From Sulfuritalea sp. (GTDB taxonomy: Bacteria > Pseudomonadota > Gammaproteobacteria > Burkholderiales > Rhodocyclaceae), in NCBI GenBank assembly GCA_016716965.1, contig JADJUP010000016.1:1-64000 (forward strand): DNA of 64,000 bases, written 5' to 3'. The translations under genes and the position numbers were made by a program. The first letter of the stretch is position 1. Each line of letters begins with the position of its first letter. The notes beneath the pieces were generated by a model. It did not search any database. It was not told where the DNA came from and saw only the letters and a list, made by a program, of their open reading frames with translations. This document shows, piece by piece, positions 61,554 through 64,000 of this stretch.

Positions 61554-62839
61554 GTTGGCTTTCCTTCGAATTGATGCCGCCAGCGCCACAGCAGCAGCAG
61601 GGAGATGACTTTGATCGCGGCCGGCAGCAGGGCGTAGGTGGCCGCCAGCGCCACCAGCCCCTGGCTCGCCGTGTCGCCGGCGCCGACTTTGTAGCCGAAG
61701 AGCGCGACCAGCGGCAGGGCGATGCCGGCGGCCAGCGCGAGGTTGAATTTGGTGACGAAGTTCCACACGCCGAAGTAGGCGCCGGCGCCCGCTGCCGCGC
61801 GTCCGGCACGATGGCCCGCAGTTCGCAGCTCGGCCAGCAGGTCGGCCAGCAGCGCCGGCGGCAGCGCCAGTTCGGCGCCCAGCGCGGCGCCGCTGGCGGC
61901 GCAGATCAGGCCGAAGGCGATGCCGTCGCCGGCGTCGAGCAGGAAGGCCCAGACGAAGCTGGCGATCGCCAGCACCATGCTCGCCATCCAGGCGCGCACC
62001 TTGCCGTGGCGGCGGGCGAGCGCAACCCAGCCCGGCAGGGCGAGGCCGCCGCAGACGAAGTAGATGACGAGGAACAGCCCCTGCCATTCCTGCAGGCGCA
62101 ACACGTCGGCAATGAAGAACAGTACCAGCGTCGCCGGGATCGCCGAGGCGATCCCGCCCGTGGCGAGCACGACCAGCAGGCGGCCGAAGCGCGGGTCGTC
62201 GAAAACGGCGGACAGCGGTAGTGGCGGCCCGCTTCCGGTTGCCGCCGCCGCGGCGGGCGGGGCGCCGGCGAAGGTGGCCAGCGCGGCGATCGCAAGTATC
62301 GGCACGAACACCCAGCCCAGATGCCGCAGCGCGGTGGCGGCATCGGCGGCAAGCAGCGACGGCAGGGCGGCGGCCACCACTACGCCGCCCAGCGCGAATA
62401 TTTCGCGCGCGGCGGTGACGCGCACGCGCTCCTGCGGCGTTTCGCCGATCTCGGCGCCCCAGGCGTGGTAGTTGATGGTGGCCAGGCTGAAGCCGATGAA
62501 GGTCAGCGCCAGGGTGACCACCAGCCATACAGTCCCGCCGTTCTCCGGCGGGGCCAGCAGCGCGGCCATTCCCAGTGCGAGCAGCGGCAGGGCGCAGGCG
62601 ATCAGGCGGCGGCGGTTGCCCAGCCGGTCGCTCCACCGTCCCAGCAGCGGGTCGATCAGCGCATCGGCGAAACGTGTCAGCAGCAGCACGGCGCCGACCA
62701 GGGCCAGCGGCAGCCCGACGCTGTCGGCATAGAGTTGCGGCACATGCACGTAGAGCGGCAGGGCGGCGAAGGCCAGCGGAAAGCCGAGCGCGCCGTAGGC
62801 CACCATCTGCCGCGTCGGCACCGCGCCGGCGGACATCAT
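61550..62839 (-). CDS. MFS transporter (GPH sugar-cation symporter-like)
   Basis: 429-aa permease with about 12 helices. The loop RFADALIDPLLGRWSDRLGN and NYHAWGAEIG resemble the glycoside-pentoside-hexuronide (GPH) subfamily. In this lipid cluster it is more likely a lipid or envelope-precursor transporter. K-V-G-A-G-D-T-A in a loop near residue 390 derives from the dispersed repeat (61667-61690). ATGA overlaps on both sides. Confidence 0.88.
   Translation of the reverse strand: MMSAGAVPTRQMVAYGALGFPLAFAALPLYVHVPQLYADSVGLPLALVGAVLLLTRFADALIDPLLGRWSDRLGNRRRLIACALPLLALGMAALLAPPENGGTVWLVVTLALTFIGFSLATINYHAWGAEIGETPQERVRVTAAREIFALGGVVVAAALPSLLAADAATALRHLGWVFVPILAIAALATFAGAPPAAAAATGSGPPLPLSAVFDDPRFGRLLVVLATGGIASAIPATLVLFFIADVLRLQEWQGLFLVIYFVCGGLALPGWVALARRHGKVRAWMASMVLAIASFVWAFLLDAGDGIAFGLICAASGAALGAELALPPALLADLLAELRTAGHRAGRAAAGAGAYFGVWNFVTKFNLALAAGIALPLVALFGYKVGAGDTASQGLVALAATYALLPAAIKVISLLLLWRWRHQFEGKPT
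61667..61690 (-). repeat. Dispersed 24-bp repeat, copy 12
   Basis: Minus strand AAAGTCGGCGC + CGGCGAC + ACGGCG, in frame as K-V-G-A-G-D-T-A in the MFS transporter. Confidence 0.85.
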
Positions 62840-63345
62840 CCCGCTCCCAGCAGGCTGGCGCGCAGCGCCGGTTCGCGCGTGCGCGGGTCGAGCCAGATGG
62901 CGAAGAAGGCGCGGGCGAAATCGACGTCGTCGATGCGCCCGGTGAGCCTGCCCTGGTGGTAGAACTCGGCGCCGCGCTGCGGCAGGTGCAGGCCGTGGAT
63001 CACGTCGCCCTCGCGCACATCGGGAAAGACGCGCTCCAGCTCGAGCTTCCAGCGCGCCAGGCGCGCGTCGTCGGCGCTGCCCAGGCGCTGCATTTCCTCG
63101 ATGCTGGCCTGCACCAGGCGTGCCGATGGAATGTCGCGCGCATAGCGCAGTTCCAGCGCGTAGGGCAGGTCCGCCTGCCAGCGTCCCTGCGGCGCCCAGA
63201 GGCTGGCCTGGTACAGGCGGAAGCCGAACCAGCGCATTTCGCCCTGGCCCTGGATGCGCCACTCCGGCGGCAACACCGCCGCTGCGCCGCCGGCAATCAG
63301 CAGCAGGCCGAAGCCCGCGATCCAGCGGCGCAGGGCAGGTTTCAC
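62836..63345 (-). CDS. Chalcone isomerase-like exported protein
   Basis: 169 aa with an N-terminal hydrophobic signal (WIAGFGLLLIAGGAAAV), then WRIQGQGEMRWFGFRLYQAS, LELRYARDIPSARLVQASIE, VREGDVIHGLHLPQRGAEFY, ARAFFAIWLDPRTREPALRA, typical of the chalcone-isomerase-like periplasmic family. GTG start (63345) overlaps the upstream stop (GTGA); downstream overlap with the MFS gene is ATGA. Confidence 0.87.
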   Translation of the reverse strand: MKPALRRWIAGFGLLLIAGGAAAVLPPEWRIQGQGEMRWFGFRLYQASLWAPQGRWQADLPYALELRYARDIPSARLVQASIEEMQRLGSADDARLARWKLELERVFPDVREGDVIHGLHLPQRGAEFYHQGRLTGRIDDVDFARAFFAIWLDPRTREPALRASLLGAG

Positions 63346-64000
63346 GTGCGGGGCTTTTCCAGCAGAAACTGGTAGACGTCGGTGGCGCCGCTGCGGAAGC
63401 CGGCTTCGCAATAGGCCAGGTAGAAGCGCCACAGGCGGCGGAAGCGCGCATCGAACCCCTGCGCCGCGATTTCCGGCCAGGCCGCCTCGAAGTTGCCCTG
63501 CCAGTGCGCCAGGGTGCGCGCGTAGTCCATGCCGAAGGCGTGGCGATCCAGCACGGAAAAGTCGGCGCTGGCGGCACGGCGTTCGAAGACCTCGGGCGAG
63601 GGCAGCATGCCGCCGGGGAAGATGTGGCGCTGGATGAAGTCGGTGCCGCGCCGGTAGGCGCCGAAGCGCTCGTTGGCGATGGTGATGGTCTGTACCGCGG
63701 CGCGTCCGCCCGGCTTCAGGCAGCGCTCGAGCTGCTGGAAGTAGCTCGGCCAGAAGCGCTCGCCGACCGCCTCGAACATTTCGATCGAAACGACATGGTC
63801 ATACTGGCCGCGCAGGTCGCGGTAATCCGTCAGGGAGAACTCGGCGAGGTCGGCGAAGCCCCGGCGCTGCGCGCGCGCCTGCGACCATTCCAGTTGCGAG
63901 GGCGACAGGGTGATGCCGTGCACCTTGCAGCCGAACTCGGTGGCGGCGATTTCGGCCAGCCCGCCCCAGCCGCAGCCGATTTCGAGGATCGTGTCGCCGG
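63342..64000 (-). CDS. Cyclopropane-fatty-acyl-phospholipid synthase family (5' end outside window)
   Basis: C-terminal two-thirds of a CFA-synthase-like SAM methyltransferase: ILEIGCGWGGLAEIAAT (SAM motif I), HGITLSPSQLEWSQAR, YDHVVSIEMFEAVGERFWPS, IQRHIFPGGMLPSPE. It would methylate unsaturated phospholipid acyl chains or a related lipid. Residues R-A-A-S-A-D-F-S between I-F-P-G-G-M and the last block are encoded by the complement of a dispersed-repeat copy (63558-63581), where paralogues usually have an unrelated segment. Confidence 0.92.
   Translation of the reverse strand, partial: GDTILEIGCGWGGLAEIAATEFGCKVHGITLSPSQLEWSQARAQRRGFADLAEFSLTDYRDLRGQYDHVVSIEMFEAVGERFWPSYFQQLERCLKPGGRAAVQTITIANERFGAYRRGTDFIQRHIFPGGMLPSPEVFERRAASADFSVLDRHAFGMDYARTLAHWQGNFEAAWPEIAAQGFDARFRRLWRFYLAYCEAGFRSGATDVYQFLLEKPRT
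63558..63581 (+). repeat. Dispersed 24-bp repeat, copy 13
   Basis: AAAGTCGGCGC + TGGCGGC + ACGGCG, antisense to the CFA-synthase-like gene, translated there as R-A-A-S-A-D-F-S. Confidence 0.85.

Overview
The window is GC-rich chromosomal DNA from a heterotrophic proteobacterium, most likely a betaproteobacterium of the Rhodocyclales type. This is inferred from codon use, a PsrA-type regulator next to a membrane FadE, several fatty-acid beta-oxidation operons, many c-di-GMP proteins and a CFA-synthase/chalcone-isomerase-like/DUF3833 cluster. No rRNA, tRNA or CRISPR array was seen.

Layout. 0-6.3 kb: beta-oxidation operon 1 (PsrA-like regulator, FadE, thiolase, FadB-like multifunctional enzyme). 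6.3-13 kb: AEC transporter, DUF1330 protein, acyl-CoA thioesterase, hybrid histidine kinase, DUF342 protein. 13-24.6 kb: DMT exporter, sirtuin, a minus-strand c-di-GMP/phosphorelay operon (HPt, REC-GGDEF-EAL, HDOD-REC-GGDEF), metK with an alcohol dehydrogenase, NlpC/P60 lipoprotein, PAS-GGDQF-EAL protein, bacteriohemerythrin. 24.9-30.2 kb: an integron-type cassette array without integrase (CALIN), all cassettes reading on the minus strand, with three toxin-antitoxin modules, a YidD-like gene and small membrane or exported proteins. 30.5-38.9 kb: beta-oxidation operons 2 and 3, divergent from a perfect 18-bp palindromic operator, plus a TetR regulator and a transglutaminase-like protein. 39-47 kb: Fic protein, complete LIV-type ABC transporter with an embedded acyl-CoA synthetase. 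47-52.3 kb: hypothetical protein, HpaB-family flavoprotein, CbbQ/NorQ-type ATPase with a VWA partner. 52.6-56 kb: a second CALIN with related attC sites, one of them split by an IS1111-type element. 56.6-64 kb: remnant gene, VapBC, DUF808 protein, and a tightly overlapping envelope-lipid cluster ending in a CFA-synthase-like gene cut by the window edge.

How the parts connect. The Fad operons, acyl-CoA synthetase, thioesterase and LIV transporter together suggest uptake, CoA activation and beta-oxidation of fatty or other organic acids, under TetR-family control. The two CALINs are the accessory part.

Two cross-cutting signals stand out. A degenerate 24-bp motif, ARAGTCGGCGC + YGRYGRY + ACGGCR, occurs about 14 times across the window in both orientations, in intergenic DNA and inside genes, where it usually reads V-G-A-G-D-T-A in frame. 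It is not explained by any annotated feature. Second, five otherwise good genes carry small frameshifts, which may be real decay or sequencing error.
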